A stretch of DNA of 7,223 nucleotides from Clostridiales bacterium (GTDB lineage: Bacteria > Bacillota > Clostridia > Lachnospirales > Anaerotignaceae), in the NCBI GenBank assembly GCA_021202325.1, contig JAJQDF010000177.1, positions 1 to 7,223 of the forward strand. The letters run 5' to 3'. The translations under genes were made by a program, and so were the position numbers. How positions within the stretch are numbered: the stretch's first letter is position 1; each line of letters begins with the position of its first letter. Below the pieces are notes generated by a model. It ran no database searches. It was not told where the DNA came from and worked only from the letters and a program-made list of their open reading frames with translations. Positions 6,582 to 7,223 of this stretch are shown piece after piece.

Positions 6582-7223
6582 AAACATTCCTCCAACGCAG
6601 AAATCAGCCGCTTATTGTCCTCCCGGCCTCTGACAGCTATTCTATAAAACTCATTTGTCAGGCCACTATAGTTTCCGCACGCTCTTATAAGTATGCTTCT
6701 CTCCGCCATATCCTGTTTCAATCCGTCATATGCCTTGAAAAAGATATAATTGGCAGAGGGCTCAAAGTATTTAACTCCCAGTCTTTTAAGCTCTGATGTA
6801 ATAAAGGCTCTTTCTGCTTCTATAAATTGCCGTGTTTTTTTAACCGTATCCTCATAAATTCCGCAGGCCACAATTCCTGCCATCTCTGCCGTATGTGAAA
6901 CATTCCACGGCTGGCGTACATCATATATTTTCTCTATAACCTCGGCATTGGAGCATATGCCATAGCCAAGGCGCACGCCGGGCAGAGCAAACATCTTGGT
7001 AAAGGCTTTCAAAATTAGGATATTGTCGTAATCTTCAATATATTTAACGGCGGATTTTTCCTCGGTCACAAAGTCCATAAAGCATTCGTCCAATACGGCA
7101 AACGTGTTTGTTTTTTTGCACTCATCAAAGACAAACAAAAGCTGTTCGAGTGACATACAATTGCCGACGGGATTATTGGGGCGGCAGATAAAAACCATAT
7201 CGGCTTTGCCGGCCTGTTCAATA
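6566..7223 (-). CDS. cobD: CobD-type PLP-dependent threonine-phosphate decarboxylase / histidinol-phosphate-aminotransferase-like protein (5' end cut by window edge)
   Basis: Probably decarboxylates L-threonine-O-3-phosphate to (R)-1-amino-2-propanol phosphate, the linker between corrin ring and lower ligand. The reading frame stays open to the right edge; the codons before the internal ATG at 7198 read IEQAGKAD, so that ATG is not the true start and about 140 N-terminal residues are missing. Counting from that ATG, fold type I aminotransferase landmarks are RPNNPVG (6-12), the cofactor-binding DECF (37-40), the Schiff-base lysine Lys68 in [16 protein letters not shown] (65-80), and the substrate-carboxylate Arg190 in FYRIAVR (184-190). 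The block [14 protein letters not shown] (95-108) is more like CobD than ordinary HisC. The C-terminus overlaps cobQ by 16 bases in another frame. CobD and HisC are close relatives; the call depends partly on the cob context. Confidence 0.88.
   Translation of the reverse strand, partial: IEQAGKADMVFICRPNNPVGNCMSLEQLLFVFDECKKTNTFAVLDECFMDFVTEEKSAVKYIEDYDNILILKAFTKMFALPGVRLGYGICSNAEVIEKIYDVRQPWNVSHTAEMAGIVACGIYEDTVKKTRQFIEAERAFITSELKRLGVKYFEPSANYIFFKAYDGLKQDMAERSILIRACGNYSGLTNEFYRIAVRGREDNKRLISALEECLWQRR
6588..6593 (-). promoter_or_regulatory. Ribosome binding site that fixes the cobQ start
   Basis: The minus strand reads GGAGGA here, inside the 3' end of cobD. It leaves 7 bases before the ATG at 6581 but none before the alternative in-frame ATG at 6587, so initiation at 6581 is favoured and the protein begins MAKAIMIQ. 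Confidence 0.8.

Noticed and set aside
1..7223. Mobile elements, CRISPR arrays, tRNA or rRNA genes, toxin-antitoxin or phage-defence genes
   Set aside because: No transposase motifs, terminal inverted repeats, regularly spaced repeats or tRNA-like folds were seen, and nearly all bases are explained by eight conserved metabolic, protein-maturation or transport genes.

Overview
The window looks like chromosomal DNA of an anaerobic Clostridia-type Firmicute, probably of Lachnospiraceae or a related gut group. This rests on strong GGAGG-type ribosome sites, tightly packed same-strand genes, frequent ATA and AGG codons alongside moderate GC, and proteins that resemble clostridial versions of their families. 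The lineage is inferred from style and not proven. All eight supported genes lie on the minus strand, so transcription runs from high to low coordinates. There is no gene-free stretch longer than about 75 bases.

Region 1 (about 7223 down to 3009) is a cobalamin (vitamin B12) late-pathway operon. In transcription order it holds a 5'-truncated CobD-type aminotransferase/decarboxylase, cobyric acid synthase (cobQ/cbiP), a corrinoid adenosyltransferase of the CobO/BtuR family, CobT phosphoribosyltransferase, and a short CobC-like phosphatase. The junctions are overlaps of 16 and 4 bases and gaps of 9 and 4 bases, which suggests one mRNA with translational coupling. Together the products cover adenosylation of the corrin ring, side-chain amidation, supply of the aminopropanol arm, and activation and dephosphorylation of the lower ligand. 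The partners cbiB, cobU and cobS, the ring-building cbi genes and any cobalamin riboswitch are not in the window; if linked, they would lie beyond its right edge.

Region 2 (2934-3008) is a 75-base spacer, the largest in the window. It contains four degenerate heptamer repeats that start on the last base of the cobC stop codon. I see no convincing terminator there, so it could be an operon boundary or a readthrough junction.

Region 3 (2933 down to 1) holds a nucleoside hydrolase, a peptide deformylase and an NhaC-family Na+/H+ antiporter whose C-terminus runs off the left edge. The first two are spaced by 13 bases and the last two by 21 bases, so they probably form a second transcriptional group or a tail of the first. 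They have no obvious shared pathway with B12.

I found no mobile element, CRISPR array, tRNA, rRNA or clearly new system. The points most worth a second look are the heptamer repeat at the operon junction, the nucleoside hydrolase next to cobT/cobC, the signal-peptide-like N-terminus of the antiporter, the corrected cobQ start, and the altered motif I of the deformylase.
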